Position numbers and translations under genes: made by a program | Shown: in pieces, positions 17,635-25,938 of the stretch | Layout of the letters: each line of letters opens with the position of its first letter | How positions within the stretch are numbered: the stretch's first letter is position 1 | DNA from: Spirochaeta africana DSM 8902 | GTDB lineage: Bacteria; Spirochaetota; Spirochaetia; DSM-27196; DSM-8902 | Direction of reading: 5' to 3' | Length of the DNA stretch: 64,000 nucleotides | Assembly (NCBI RefSeq): GCF_000242595.2 | Contig: NC_017098.1 | Location: forward strand, 1,674,001-1,738,000 | The notes under the pieces: model-generated | The model's input: only the letters and a program-made list of their open reading frames with translations | Told to the model about the DNA's origin: nothing | The model's database searches: none

Positions 17635-17646
17635 CCGTTCTCGTTG

Positions 17647-17719
17647 GGGCGGTTAGCTCAGTTGGGAGAGCGCCTGCCTTACAAGCAGGATGTCGGGGGT
17701 TCAAGTCCCTCACCGCCCA
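17647..17719 (+). tRNA. tRNA-Val (anticodon TAC)
   Basis: A 73-nt cloverleaf. The acceptor is GGGCGGT paired with ACCGCCC with discriminator A, the D arm is GCTCAGTTGGGAGAGC, the anticodon loop is CTTACAA (TAC), and the T arm contains TTCAAGT. CCA is not encoded. Confidence 0.95.
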
Positions 17720-17728
17720 ATATCACAG

Positions 17729-17751
17729 GCTGCCTTCGGGCAGCTTTTTTT
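17729..17751 (+). terminator. Terminator of tRNA-Val
   Basis: GCTGCC-TTCG-GGCAGC stem with a stable UUCG tetraloop is followed by seven T, 9 nt downstream of the tRNA. Confidence 0.92.
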
Positions 17752-17888
17752 ATGTGCTGGTGTGATGTACTTACACCATGTATCCACCCACTTCCGGTCA
17801 GCAGATCTGCCGAACTCCTGTCATGTCCGGACACCCGTCTTGCTCATCACCATACGAATCACCTATTATCCAGTCAGGAGCGAGAACT

Positions 17889-18860
17889 GTGCTGCCAGTT
17901 ATTCTGCATCTATTCTTACTTGTTGCCGGCCTGCTCGGATTATACCTTGGCGCAGAAATGCTTGTGCGCGGTGCGGTTGCCGGGGCCTCGCGACTGGGGA
18001 TATCCCGACTTGCAATCGGCCTGACCGTCGTAGCCTTTGGCACATCTGCACCCGAGATGTTTGTAAGTGTGGTGTCATCCTTGCAGGGGCGCGCATCGCT
18101 GTCGCTCGGCAATGTATTAGGCAGCAACATTATCAACATCGCACTGGTGCTGGGGCTGCTGGCGCTCTGGCTACCAATTCATGCCCAACAACAGCTCAAA
18201 CGCTTTGATATACCGTGTATGCTGGTGTCCTACGGCGTACTGCTGGCGGTTGTACAGTTTCCTCGTGGTACCACCTCGCTGCCGGGGATTACCCGTCCCG
18301 AAGGAATCCTGCTGATCGCTCTCCTGATCCTGTATCTGGTCATTGCCTACCGCACCCGCCGGGATAAAAGCGATACACATGATGCGCACACAGTTCCAGA
18401 GATTCGTTCTTCCTCGGCTGGTATGATTGCCTGGGGTGTACTGGCCGGAATTCTGCTGCTCGGGATTGGCAGCGAACTGGTAGTCAGCGCAGCGGTATGG
18501 TTTACCGGAAATGTGCTGATGCTGTCGGAGCGTTCTGCCGGTATACTGATACTGGCCTTTGCTACCAGTCTGCCAGAGCTGGTCACCAGCCTGGCAGCCC
18601 TGCGCAAGGGAGAAACCGATATCTCCCTCGGCAATATTATTGGCAGCAACATATTCAATTCACTCGGGGTGCTTGGACTGGCTGCAACGGTTCGACCGCT
18701 CTCCGGTATAGAACCGGGATTTCCGGCCGACATTATCATGATGTTTGCGGTAAGTCTTCTACTGTGGTTTTTTCTGTCACTTCGCCGCGGGTTGAGCAAG
18801 AGCGGCGGCTTGATTATGCTGGTTTTGCTGGCTGGCTATGTATACAGGTGGCTATTATAG
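17889..18860 (+). CDS. Ca2+/cation antiporter, CaCA (YrbG-like) family
   Basis: This ~323-aa inner-membrane sodium/calcium-type exchanger has about ten transmembrane segments and the two inverted alpha-repeats of the family. These are GTSAPEMFVSVVSSL with SLGNVLGSNIINI in the first half, and ATSLPELVTSLAALRKGETD with SLGNIIGSNIFN in the second. The acidic Glu in each repeat is present. I choose the GTG start at 17889 because an AGGAGCGAG ribosome site lies just upstream and translation opens straight into the first membrane helix. The earlier in-frame ATG adds a Pro/Ser-rich non-family stretch. It lies alone between the tRNA terminator and the methyltransferase. Confidence 0.9.
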   Translation: MLPVILHLFLLVAGLLGLYLGAEMLVRGAVAGASRLGISRLAIGLTVVAFGTSAPEMFVSVVSSLQGRASLSLGNVLGSNIINIALVLGLLALWLPIHAQQQLKRFDIPCMLVSYGVLLAVVQFPRGTTSLPGITRPEGILLIALLILYLVIAYRTRRDKSDTHDAHTVPEIRSSSAGMIAWGVLAGILLLGIGSELVVSAAVWFTGNVLMLSERSAGILILAFATSLPELVTSLAALRKGETDISLGNIIGSNIFNSLGVLGLAATVRPLSGIEPGFPADIIMMFAVSLLLWFFLSLRRGLSKSGGLIMLVLLAGYVYRWLL

Positions 18861-18904
18861 GCCGTCCCGTACCTGTACCGCTTCACCTGGCAAAAGGATG
18901 AATT

Positions 18905-20119
18905 ATGAAGATACTGCAGGGATCCTTTCCTCTTCAGGTTGTGCCCTTGCCACAGTTTGCCGAACTGGCACTGCGGGAAGTCGAGTCGCTTGGCGTGGCA
19001 AAACCCCGTATTGAAGGCAGCATAATAACCGGATATACCGACTGGGAAGCTGCGTATCGCTGCATCTACCAGGCACGTCTGGCAATGCGGGTTCTGGCGC
19101 CGCTGACCCGAACATCGATCCGGACCAAGGATGAGCTGTATGCAGCTGCAGCTGCGATCGAGTGGGGGAGGCTTATTACCCCCGACACCACTTTTGCGGT
19201 GGATGTGCAGGGGCAGCATGCAGAGTTTTCCCGGCTCGGCTATGCGGCACTGGTAGTCAAGGATGCGGTTGTTGATCGCTGCCGTACCGCAGATGGTGTC
19301 CGCCCGTCGGTGGACACCGCCAATCCTGATCTGCGCATTCACCTGTATCTGAGTGACAGAGGCAGTTCAGTGCTTTCTCTCGACATTGGCCATGGCAGCC
19401 TGCACAGGCGTGGTTATCGATCAGTCGAGGCACCCGCACCCTTGAACGAGGTGTTGGCGGCCTCAATACTGGAATATGCCGGATACGCTCCTCGCCGGCC
19501 GCTGCTGGATCCATTCTGTGGATATGGCACCATTCTGATGGAGGCTGCGATGCGTCTGCTGGCTGTGCCGGCAGGATATTTTCGCACCCCGGCATTCCAG
19601 CCCGACCCCGACTGGGGCAATCCCGTTGCCTGGCAGCGGGTGCGATCGAGCGCCCTGGAGCAGATGGACCGGCGCTGTCAACAGGCAGAGCGCAGCATCC
19701 GGGAGCCCGTGCTGTTTGGCGGCGACATCGACGAAGCGGCTGTACATAGTGCGGAGCGAACCCTGCAGCGACTGCCGCTTGGGGGGATAATCTCCAGTTT
19801 TGAGGTGCGCGACGCTATGCAGCTCATCTGTCCGCGATCGGATATTCCCGGCCTGGTGGTTACCAATCCTCCCTATGACGAGCGGGTCAAGACACCGGAT
19901 ACAGCAGGGCTGTACCGCGGTTTTTCGCTGCAGGCCAAGCAGGTGCTGCCGGACTGGAGTGTGCACGTGGTGACCGGAAGCGAGACCGGGGCCAAGGCGT
20001 TTGCCCTGCGCACACGCAACAAGCTGCAGGTCTATAATGGTCAGCTCAGATGCACCCTGTTGTCAGCAGACATCTTACCACCCAAAAAACTGACTATACC
20101 CCGCAAGGAGCACCCATGA
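18905..20119 (+). CDS. THUMP-domain class I RNA methyltransferase (RlmL/YcbY N-half-like)
   Basis: A SAM-dependent N2-guanine RNA methyltransferase of the RlmL/Trm14 type, 404 aa. The N-terminal ~55 residues and THUMP domain (to ~165) are followed by LNEVLAASIL. The SAM motif is at ~200 (LLDPFCGYGTILMEAA). The catalytic NPPY motif is at about 320 (VVTNPPYDERVKTPDTAGLY). Target is most likely 23S rRNA but could be tRNA; neighbours do not decide it. The ATG is 44 nt after the exchanger stop. Its stop overlaps the start of the aminopeptidase gene (ATGA). Confidence 0.88.
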   Translation: MKILQGSFPLQVVPLPQFAELALREVESLGVAKPRIEGSIITGYTDWEAAYRCIYQARLAMRVLAPLTRTSIRTKDELYAAAAAIEWGRLITPDTTFAVDVQGQHAEFSRLGYAALVVKDAVVDRCRTADGVRPSVDTANPDLRIHLYLSDRGSSVLSLDIGHGSLHRRGYRSVEAPAPLNEVLAASILEYAGYAPRRPLLDPFCGYGTILMEAAMRLLAVPAGYFRTPAFQPDPDWGNPVAWQRVRSSALEQMDRRCQQAERSIREPVLFGGDIDEAAVHSAERTLQRLPLGGIISSFEVRDAMQLICPRSDIPGLVVTNPPYDERVKTPDTAGLYRGFSLQAKQVLPDWSVHVVTGSETGAKAFALRTRNKLQVYNGQLRCTLLSADILPPKKLTIPRKEHP

Positions 20120-21438
20120 CGCATACCTCAGAAACAGCTGCACAGAAGCTGAGAGAGTTTCTCGATTCTGCTGCAACCCCGTACCACGTACAGCGGCAGC
20201 TTGCTTCGCGGCTTCAGCAACAGGGTGCAGTACAGCTCAGCGAAACCGATGAATGGGATCTGTCCCCCGGCCAGCTGTATTTCCTGACACGTAACGAGTC
20301 AGCGGTTATCGTATTCCGTACTGGCCGGCAGCCGCCGTCCCGACATGGCTTTCGGATAATCGGGGCGCATACCGACAGCCCGGCACTGAAACTGAAGCTG
20401 TCTGCAACTGCCTCCTCCCATTCTAAGGATATTGGGCTGCCCACGGTGCCGGTAGAGGTATACGGGGCACCACTGCTCTATACCTGGTTTGATCGCAGCC
20501 TGGGGATTGCCGGCAGGATTACCACCACAGACGGCGCAGGAATTTCGACACAGATTGTTACCCTGCCACATGCCGGGGCCGTGGTCCCAAGCCTTGCGAT
20601 CCATCTTGATCGCACGGTGAATGACGGTTTTGCACCGAATCCGCATTCGCATATGCGGGCGGTTCTGGGCAGTGCACTGCCTGCCGGTGTCGGCTCACCT
20701 GGCGAGCTCGTGGCGCGTGCGATCGGCTGTACAGACGATTGGCCGCTGCCTGAGCATGAACTGTTTCTGTATGATCCGCAGCCGGCCGTAATCACCGGCC
20801 TGGATTCGGGGTTGATTCAGTCCGGCAGGATAGATAATGCCGCGGGCTGCTACACCACAATCGAGGCGCTGTTAAACTCACCAGTCGGTGATCACACCCA
20901 GGTAGGGGTATTTTTCGATGCGGAGGAAATCGGCAGCCGTACCACTGCAGGCGCTGATTCCGGTTTTCTGGTGAGTGTGCTTCAGCGAATTGTCGCCATT
21001 ATCGAACCCCATGAGCCCCAGGCCTGGTTTCGTGCTGCTGCTGCATCCCGAATGGTTTCCAACGATGGTGCGCATGCGGTGCACCCCAGCCGCCCGGAAC
21101 GTCATGACAGCGATTTCAGTCCGCGCCTGAACGGCGGTCCGGTTATCAAGCTGAGCGCGGCTTACCGGTATGCCAGCACCGGGATTACCGCTCGCGAGTT
21201 CCGCAGTCTGGCGGAGTCTGCCGGTGTTGCCTGCCAATATCTCGTCAATCGGGCTGATATTCCAGCGGGTTCTACTATTGGTCCCTTTGCCGCGGCGCAA
21301 ACCGGCATTCCAACCGTAGATGTCGGGCTGCCGATGCTGGCCATGCACTCAATCCGTGAAACTGCAGGCCTTGCCGATATCGAAGCCCTGACACGCGTGC
21401 TGCAGGCGTTCCTCAAGCAGGAGACGCATTTTTCCTGA
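20116..21438 (+). CDS. apeB: M18 family metallo-aminopeptidase
   Basis: This 440-aa cytosolic aspartyl-type aminopeptidase of family M18 uses two zinc ions. Signatures in order are GAHTDSPALKLK (metal His/Asp), QSGRIDNAAGCYTT, VGVFFDAEEIGSRTTAGADS (catalytic Glu and metal Glu), SNDGAHAVHP, and a C-terminal DVGLPMLAMHSIRE carrying the last metal His. The ATG at 20116 has AAGGAG 5 nt upstream, supporting it over an earlier in-frame ATG inside the methyltransferase gene. Length fits the family (~430). Translation is coupled to the preceding gene by the 4-nt overlap. Confidence 0.93.
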   Translation: MTHTSETAAQKLREFLDSAATPYHVQRQLASRLQQQGAVQLSETDEWDLSPGQLYFLTRNESAVIVFRTGRQPPSRHGFRIIGAHTDSPALKLKLSATASSHSKDIGLPTVPVEVYGAPLLYTWFDRSLGIAGRITTTDGAGISTQIVTLPHAGAVVPSLAIHLDRTVNDGFAPNPHSHMRAVLGSALPAGVGSPGELVARAIGCTDDWPLPEHELFLYDPQPAVITGLDSGLIQSGRIDNAAGCYTTIEALLNSPVGDHTQVGVFFDAEEIGSRTTAGADSGFLVSVLQRIVAIIEPHEPQAWFRAAAASRMVSNDGAHAVHPSRPERHDSDFSPRLNGGPVIKLSAAYRYASTGITAREFRSLAESAGVACQYLVNRADIPAGSTIGPFAAAQTGIPTVDVGLPMLAMHSIRETAGLADIEALTRVLQAFLKQETHFS

Positions 21439-21520
21439 ACTTGCGCGGCTACAGAGAGCAAGATGCTACTGGCAGATCGCATGTATTAGTGATACACTAT
21501 CCTCAAGGAAGGGAGCAAAA

Positions 21521-22264
21521 ATGCACCGGTTACCTTTTACAGACAACTACACCCTCAGGCCGAATGAGGTAGATGTCGAGCACCTGTTACGACTGAGCAG
21601 TCTCGCCGATATGTTTCAGAACAGTGCATGGCGCAGTGCCGATGTTCTGGGCTTCGGCTTCCACGACTTGACCAGCCAGGGGCTGGCCTGGGTCCTGTCC
21701 CGTATGCAGATTACGCTCGACTCTTATCCGGACTGGGGTGAAACCGTGCAGCTGGATACCTGGCCAAAGCGTACCGATCGTCTGTTTGCCCTGCGTGATT
21801 TCGAGCTGTACAGCCAGAGCGACAAGAGTGAGCCGGTGGTTCGTGCCAGCAGCGCATGGCTCTTGATAGATCTGAAAACCCGACGCCCCCGCCGACTGGA
21901 ATCCCTCGAGTCGGCCATGCCGTCACTGGACCGTGACGCCATTGAAGCAACACCGGTCAAACTGAGTTGCCCGGATTCGATGCCGCTGCATAACGTGGTG
22001 CAGGTGCGCCGAAGCAACCTCGATATGAACTATCACACCAACAATGCTGCCTATATCGCCTGGATCGAGGATTGTATCCCGATGGAGATGTACCAGCATC
22101 GCCGCATTCACGAACTGACCGTTAACTTTGTCGGCGAGTCATTCATTGGTGACCAGCTGACCATCGAGTATCAGCTGGATCAGAATCATATGAATGGTCG
22201 TATCTGCAATCAGAAAAAACAGGATGTAGTCCTGTTCAGTGCAGGACTGTCGACACGTACATAA
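21521..22264 (+). CDS. Acyl-ACP thioesterase (FatA/FatB family)
   Basis: This 247-aa double hotdog-fold enzyme releases fatty acids from acyl carrier protein. Features include the N-terminal YTLRPNEVDVEHLLRLSSLADMF hotdog helix, GLAWVLSRMQITLDSYPDWG and LDTWPKRTDRLFALRDFEL. The active-site segment VRRSNLDMNYHTNNAAYIAW follows, carrying the Asn and His of the catalytic network. The ribosome site AAGGGAG is 5-11 nt before the ATG. Likely cytosolic, setting chain length of released fatty acids; preferred chain length cannot be read from sequence. It is followed after 14 nt by a small gene. Confidence 0.88.
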   Translation: MHRLPFTDNYTLRPNEVDVEHLLRLSSLADMFQNSAWRSADVLGFGFHDLTSQGLAWVLSRMQITLDSYPDWGETVQLDTWPKRTDRLFALRDFELYSQSDKSEPVVRASSAWLLIDLKTRRPRRLESLESAMPSLDRDAIEATPVKLSCPDSMPLHNVVQVRRSNLDMNYHTNNAAYIAWIEDCIPMEMYQHRRIHELTVNFVGESFIGDQLTIEYQLDQNHMNGRICNQKKQDVVLFSAGLSTRT

Positions 22265-22278
22265 ACAAGGAGTACCGC

Positions 22279-22497
22279 ATGGACGACAAGGGAATTGATC
22301 TTCTGAAGCAGCTTATCAGTACAATCGAAGGCGCTCCGTACCCGCATACCCAGAAAAGCGAGCTGTACAGTATCTGGCATGAGCATGCACTCAACATAGC
22401 TACCGACGCATTAAGTTACGTCAACAGCCACCAGAAACATCGCAAGGATCGCCTGCCGCAGTCAATTCAGGATGAGACCGGATTGAATCTTTCCTGA
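22279..22497 (+). CDS. Small hypothetical protein (72 aa)
   Basis: No family recognised. An AAGGAG site with 6-nt spacing gives strong start support, and the gene begins 14 nt after the thioesterase stop, so the pair is probably co-transcribed. The product is soluble and helical (GIDLLKQLISTIEGAPYPH, then SIWHEHALNIATDALSYVN), with several His and no membrane segment or signal peptide. Confidence 0.7.
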   Translation: MDDKGIDLLKQLISTIEGAPYPHTQKSELYSIWHEHALNIATDALSYVNSHQKHRKDRLPQSIQDETGLNLS

Positions 22498-22550
22498 AAA
22501 TTCTACACTAATATACGCACTATCTGTTCTCGCAAGGAGGCATGCACCTG

Positions 22551-23294
22551 ATGTACAATGAACTGCTGTGGGTGGTGATGATAGCCGCCAACTTTCTGAT
22601 CATCCTGGCGCTGTACCGCTGGTTGGGGCAGATCGGTATCCTGTTATGGATACCGATTGCGGTAATCCTGGCGAATATCCAGGTAATCAAAGCAGTGGAG
22701 CTGTTCGGGTTCAATGCAACCCTGGGAAACATTCTCTACGGTACTACCTTTCTGGTTACGGACATTCTGTCGGAAAATCACGGGAAACGCTCGGCCAGGC
22801 TCGCGGTTTATATCGGCTTTATTGCCTTGATTGCCGCAACCGTCTTGATGAATCTGGCACTGCTGTTTGTGCCAGCCGCCGAGGACTTCAGTCAGGAAAG
22901 CCTGCAAACAATTTTCTCCCTGCTGCCCAGGATTACCCTTGCCAGCCTTCTGGCCTACAGCATGAGTCAGCTGCATGATGTCTGGGCGTTTCATCTCTGG
23001 CGCAAACGCTTTCCTGCCAAGCGGGCACTATGGATTCGAAATCTGGCCAGCACCGGAATCAGTCAGGCGCTTGACTCGCTGGTTTTCACCACCGTAGCCT
23101 TTTACGGGGTGTTCAGCATATCGGTATTCTGGGATATAGTGCTTACCACCTATTTCCTGAAACTGATTGTGGCATTCCTGGATACACCTATGGTGTATAT
23201 GGCTCAGCGCTGGCATGATAACCCTGAACTGCGTCGACAATGGCAGCGACGAACATCAATGCTGGGTGTCGCAGAGATAGAGGAGGAACAATGA
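22551..23294 (+). CDS. Queuosine precursor transporter, VUT (YhhQ) family
   Basis: This ~247-aa inner-membrane importer has about six transmembrane helices and the VUT signature around VTDILSENHGKRSARLAVYIGF. It also has LASLLAYSMSQLHDVWAFHLW and NLASTGISQALDSLVFTTVAFYG. The family imports 7-deazaguanine queuosine precursors. AAGGAGG at 22534-22540 lies only 1 nt from the ATG at 22542 but 10 nt from the ATG at 22551, so I prefer the latter. Its stop overlaps the start of the ROK kinase (ATGA). No preQ1 riboswitch is evident in the short leader. Confidence 0.88.
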   Translation: MYNELLWVVMIAANFLIILALYRWLGQIGILLWIPIAVILANIQVIKAVELFGFNATLGNILYGTTFLVTDILSENHGKRSARLAVYIGFIALIAATVLMNLALLFVPAAEDFSQESLQTIFSLLPRITLASLLAYSMSQLHDVWAFHLWRKRFPAKRALWIRNLASTGISQALDSLVFTTVAFYGVFSISVFWDIVLTTYFLKLIVAFLDTPMVYMAQRWHDNPELRRQWQRRTSMLGVAEIEEEQ

Positions 23295-24187
23295 TTGCTG
23301 GAATTGAAGCAGGGGGCACAAAGTTTGTCTGTGCAGTTGCACTGGATCCCCAGACCATCCTTGAGGAGATACGGTTCCCTACCACCACTCCCGAGGAGAC
23401 AATTGCCAAGGCGCTGAATTTTTTTATGGAGATGCAGGAGGTCCACGGACCGATCACCTCGCTGGGGGTCGGCTCCTTCGGTCCGATTGATCCGAACCCC
23501 GGATCACCCACCTACGGGATGATCACCTCGACCCCCAAGCCACATTGGGAGAATATCGACATCATTGGTGTGCTTAAGGAAAGCATGGATATACCGATGG
23601 GATTCGATACCGATGTCAACGGTGCAGCCCTCGGGGAGTATCTTTGGGGAGCAGGGCAGGGCCTTGATGTGGTGCTGTATCTCACCATCGGTACCGGCGT
23701 TGGCGGCGGTGTGGTGGTGCACGGAAAACCGGTGCATGGGCTCACCCATCCGGAGATGGGGCATATCGCTATTCCCCGGGGTGATGACCGTGACAGTTTT
23801 GCCGGGGTCTGTCCGTATCACGGTGACTGTGTCGAGGGCCTGGTCAGTGGGCCGGCTATCGCTGCCAGAGCGGGCAGACCAGGACAGGATATTCCGGCAG
23901 AAGATCCCGGCTGGGATACGGTGGCAGATTATATTGCCCAGGCACTCTGCACCTATATCTGCGTGCTTTCCCCCAACAGGATTATCGTCGGCGGCGGTGT
24001 GCTGGGTCAGGAGCATCTGCTTGAGCGGGTGCGCTCACTGGTCCTGAAAAAGCTGAATGGCTACATTCGACATCCCTTCCTTACCCCGGAGGGTATCAGC
24101 CAGTATATTGTCGCTCCTGGCCTGGGTACCAAAAGCGGGGTAATCGGTGCTTTCGCACTTGGTCTTCGCGCGGCTCGGGAAAGCTGA
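23291..24187 (+). CDS. ROK family sugar kinase (fructokinase-like)
   Basis: This 298-aa cytosolic kinase opens with the ATP phosphate-1 motif MIAGIEAGGTKFVCAV. It has GFDTDVNGAALGEYLWGAGQG with the catalytic Asp, then LTIGTGVGGGVVVHGKPVHG. The zinc-binding ROK signature is HPEMGHIAIPRGD, CPYHGDCVEGLVSGPAI. This arrangement matches Bacillus-type fructokinase (GmuE/ScrK), so fructose is the likely substrate, an inference. The start follows AGGAGGAA and overlaps the transporter stop. The longer in-frame version starting at 23240 would run inside the transporter gene. Confidence 0.9.
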   Translation: MIAGIEAGGTKFVCAVALDPQTILEEIRFPTTTPEETIAKALNFFMEMQEVHGPITSLGVGSFGPIDPNPGSPTYGMITSTPKPHWENIDIIGVLKESMDIPMGFDTDVNGAALGEYLWGAGQGLDVVLYLTIGTGVGGGVVVHGKPVHGLTHPEMGHIAIPRGDDRDSFAGVCPYHGDCVEGLVSGPAIAARAGRPGQDIPAEDPGWDTVADYIAQALCTYICVLSPNRIIVGGGVLGQEHLLERVRSLVLKKLNGYIRHPFLTPEGISQYIVAPGLGTKSGVIGAFALGLRAARES

Positions 24188-24201
24188 GGAAAAAGGAACA
24201 C

Positions 24202-24235
24202 GGGGCATCGCTGAACCTGACGGTCACGGTGCCCC
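24202..24235. terminator. Hairpin between convergent ROK kinase and membrane-protein genes
   Basis: GGGGCA/TGCCCC arms, extended by CG/CG after one mismatch, enclose about a 16-nt loop. The minus-strand 3' side is T-rich (GTGTTCCTTTTT); the plus side is not. Confidence 0.5.
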
Positions 24236-24244
24236 ATTGCATGG

Positions 24245-25027
24245 TTATTCCTTCCAGGGGAAAAACATACCCTTCAGGGTTCGCTTGCCTACCTTGCGTC
24301 TGTCATCCTGGAGCACCGCCCGCCAGGGAATCCGGGAGGCTTTCGCATCCGGGTTTTCTTCCAGATAGTCGTATTTTTTGAGCCTGAGCTGTCCGGCTCC
24401 CTGCAGCAGCAATACTACCCCGAATATCCCGGGGAACATATAAGCAGTCAGTTCCGATACTATTACTGCTGCAGTAAGCAGAATAAACAGAAACAGGGAA
24501 AATCCGGGGTTGTCCAACGCGACCAGCAGACTTTTTTTCCAGGTCTTCAGAAATCCGTCGCCCATCCGGCAGTGAATCGGAAAGAAGTACTGGGCTGTCA
24601 TTACCCAGAACACCCCTACCCAGAACAGTACCGCAACCGCGGCATATCCCGGCATGTTTTCCATCCCCAGATAGAACGGCACCGCATTGCGCAGCAGCAG
24701 GAATACAACTGCATTGGATAGGACAAACAGGATGGAAATCCCGAGCTTGGATTTCGCACCACGAAAAAACTCCGACCCGCCCCATGGCTGGTACTCTGCC
24801 GACAGCCATGTCGTATGAACCACACCGGCAAAAAGAAACAGCATAACCAGTATACCAACCGCGAACACCCCGAGACCGAAAGCTGGCGGCAGGCCCGCTC
24901 CAGCCATCCAGCCGGGCAGTGAGAACGGCAATACCAGAACGGTGATGGACAATGCATTCAGCAGCAGAAGCTTGAGAATCGAGTCCCACATGTCGAAGAA
25001 CCACTTTTTAAGCGTGAATAATAGCAT
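24245..25027 (-). CDS. Multi-pass membrane protein, spirochaete hypothetical (260 aa)
   Basis: The protein has about five or six hydrophobic helices: LLLLNALSITVLVLPFSL, GLGVFAVGILVMLFLFAGVV, LGISILFVLSNAVVFLLL, VAVLFWVGVFWVMT, FSLFLFILLTAAVIVSEL and FGVVLLLQG. It ends in a basic cytoplasmic tail (KRTLKGMFFPWKE). A YesL-like pattern is possible but I cannot assign a family. The start MLLFTLKKWFFDMWDS is chosen because it places the first helix near the N-terminus. Its ribosome site is weak, so the true start could be the GTG a few codons earlier. It lies downstream of the esterase gene on the same strand. Confidence 0.65.
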   Translation of the reverse strand: MLLFTLKKWFFDMWDSILKLLLLNALSITVLVLPFSLPGWMAGAGLPPAFGLGVFAVGILVMLFLFAGVVHTTWLSAEYQPWGGSEFFRGAKSKLGISILFVLSNAVVFLLLRNAVPFYLGMENMPGYAAVAVLFWVGVFWVMTAQYFFPIHCRMGDGFLKTWKKSLLVALDNPGFSLFLFILLTAAVIVSELTAYMFPGIFGVVLLLQGAGQLRLKKYDYLEENPDAKASRIPWRAVLQDDRRKVGKRTLKGMFFPWKE

Positions 25028-25086
25028 AGGATTCACATGATACCCTACAGAAGGTATTTGGAAAAGCCGACCGATGTCAGCGGCGG

Positions 25087-25863
25087 CTAATTCTCCTCTG
25101 CCAAAAACCAGCTGCATACCTCTCGCGCTACCAGCTCCCGCTGGATATCGTTGGTTACCACATGCGGACTGCTTTCGAGCCGCAATATCCGATGATGCGA
25201 ACTGCCGATTTTCCGGTCAATGATATCTGCTGCCTTCAGGGGAACCACGCCGTCCCGTTCGGAAACTATGGTAAGTGTCGGGGCCGTTATCAACGGGAGC
25301 ATGCGCCTGGCGTAGCGCTGCAGGGAATATACCTGACCAGCCCCCCAGACCTGCTGCCACTCCCAGTATTCAGGCTCCAGCAGTTTGATGTTCGGGTCAT
25401 CGTTGTTCGACTCATATGGCTGTCGATACCGGGACACCACCGAACCCAGAAACGGGGTCAAGGGCATCAGACGGTTATATACGGCCACGGCAGGCGCGGC
25501 CAATGCAACCTTTTCCGGTTTGAACATTCCACTCAGAATGATGCTCAACAGCCCACCCATCGACAGTCCGGCGATATATACCTGCTCAAAGCGGCGTTCA
25601 AGCTCAAGATACTCGTCTACGACCCGTCGCAGCCAGAAATGCTTGCCGGTACGACGGAAGTCTGCAAAGGAGGTTCCATGTCCCGGCAGGCGGGGTATGG
25701 ATACCGTAAACCCCTGGCTGTTCAGCTGGGTTCCAAGATATACCATGTCATACGGAGTACCGGTAAAGCCATGTATCAACAGTACCGCCCGTTCATTGCC
25801 GGGAAAGAAACGACTGACAGCTGCTGGATTGACCCGCTGTTCATTGGTTAGTTCAAGTTTCAT
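25087..25863 (-). CDS. Alpha/beta hydrolase, carboxylesterase/monoglyceride lipase type
   Basis: This 258-aa soluble enzyme has the oxyanion motif HGFTGTPYDMVYLG and nucleophile Ser in GLSMGG. The catalytic Asp is in SERDGVVP and the His in SSPHVVTND near the C-terminus. This is the arrangement of Est30-type thermostable carboxylesterases and bacterial monoacylglycerol lipases. The start MKLELTNEQ is preferred over an in-frame ATG 11 codons earlier because the family begins here. Substrate is not determinable. Same strand as the CCA-type gene upstream, with a 75-nt gap. Confidence 0.88.
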   Translation of the reverse strand: MKLELTNEQRVNPAAVSRFFPGNERAVLLIHGFTGTPYDMVYLGTQLNSQGFTVSIPRLPGHGTSFADFRRTGKHFWLRRVVDEYLELERRFEQVYIAGLSMGGLLSIILSGMFKPEKVALAAPAVAVYNRLMPLTPFLGSVVSRYRQPYESNNDDPNIKLLEPEYWEWQQVWGAGQVYSLQRYARRMLPLITAPTLTIVSERDGVVPLKAADIIDRKIGSSHHRILRLESSPHVVTNDIQRELVAREVCSWFLAEEN

Positions 25864-25938
25864 GTTCACAGTATAGATTGAGTTGCCGGAATTCACCAGA
25901 TCAAGATGGTCGTCATGATCACATCGATTGGTGGGGTG

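Noticed and set aside
22498-22550. preQ1 riboswitch before the queuosine-precursor transporter
   Set aside because: The leader is too short and shows no pseudoknot-forming segments.
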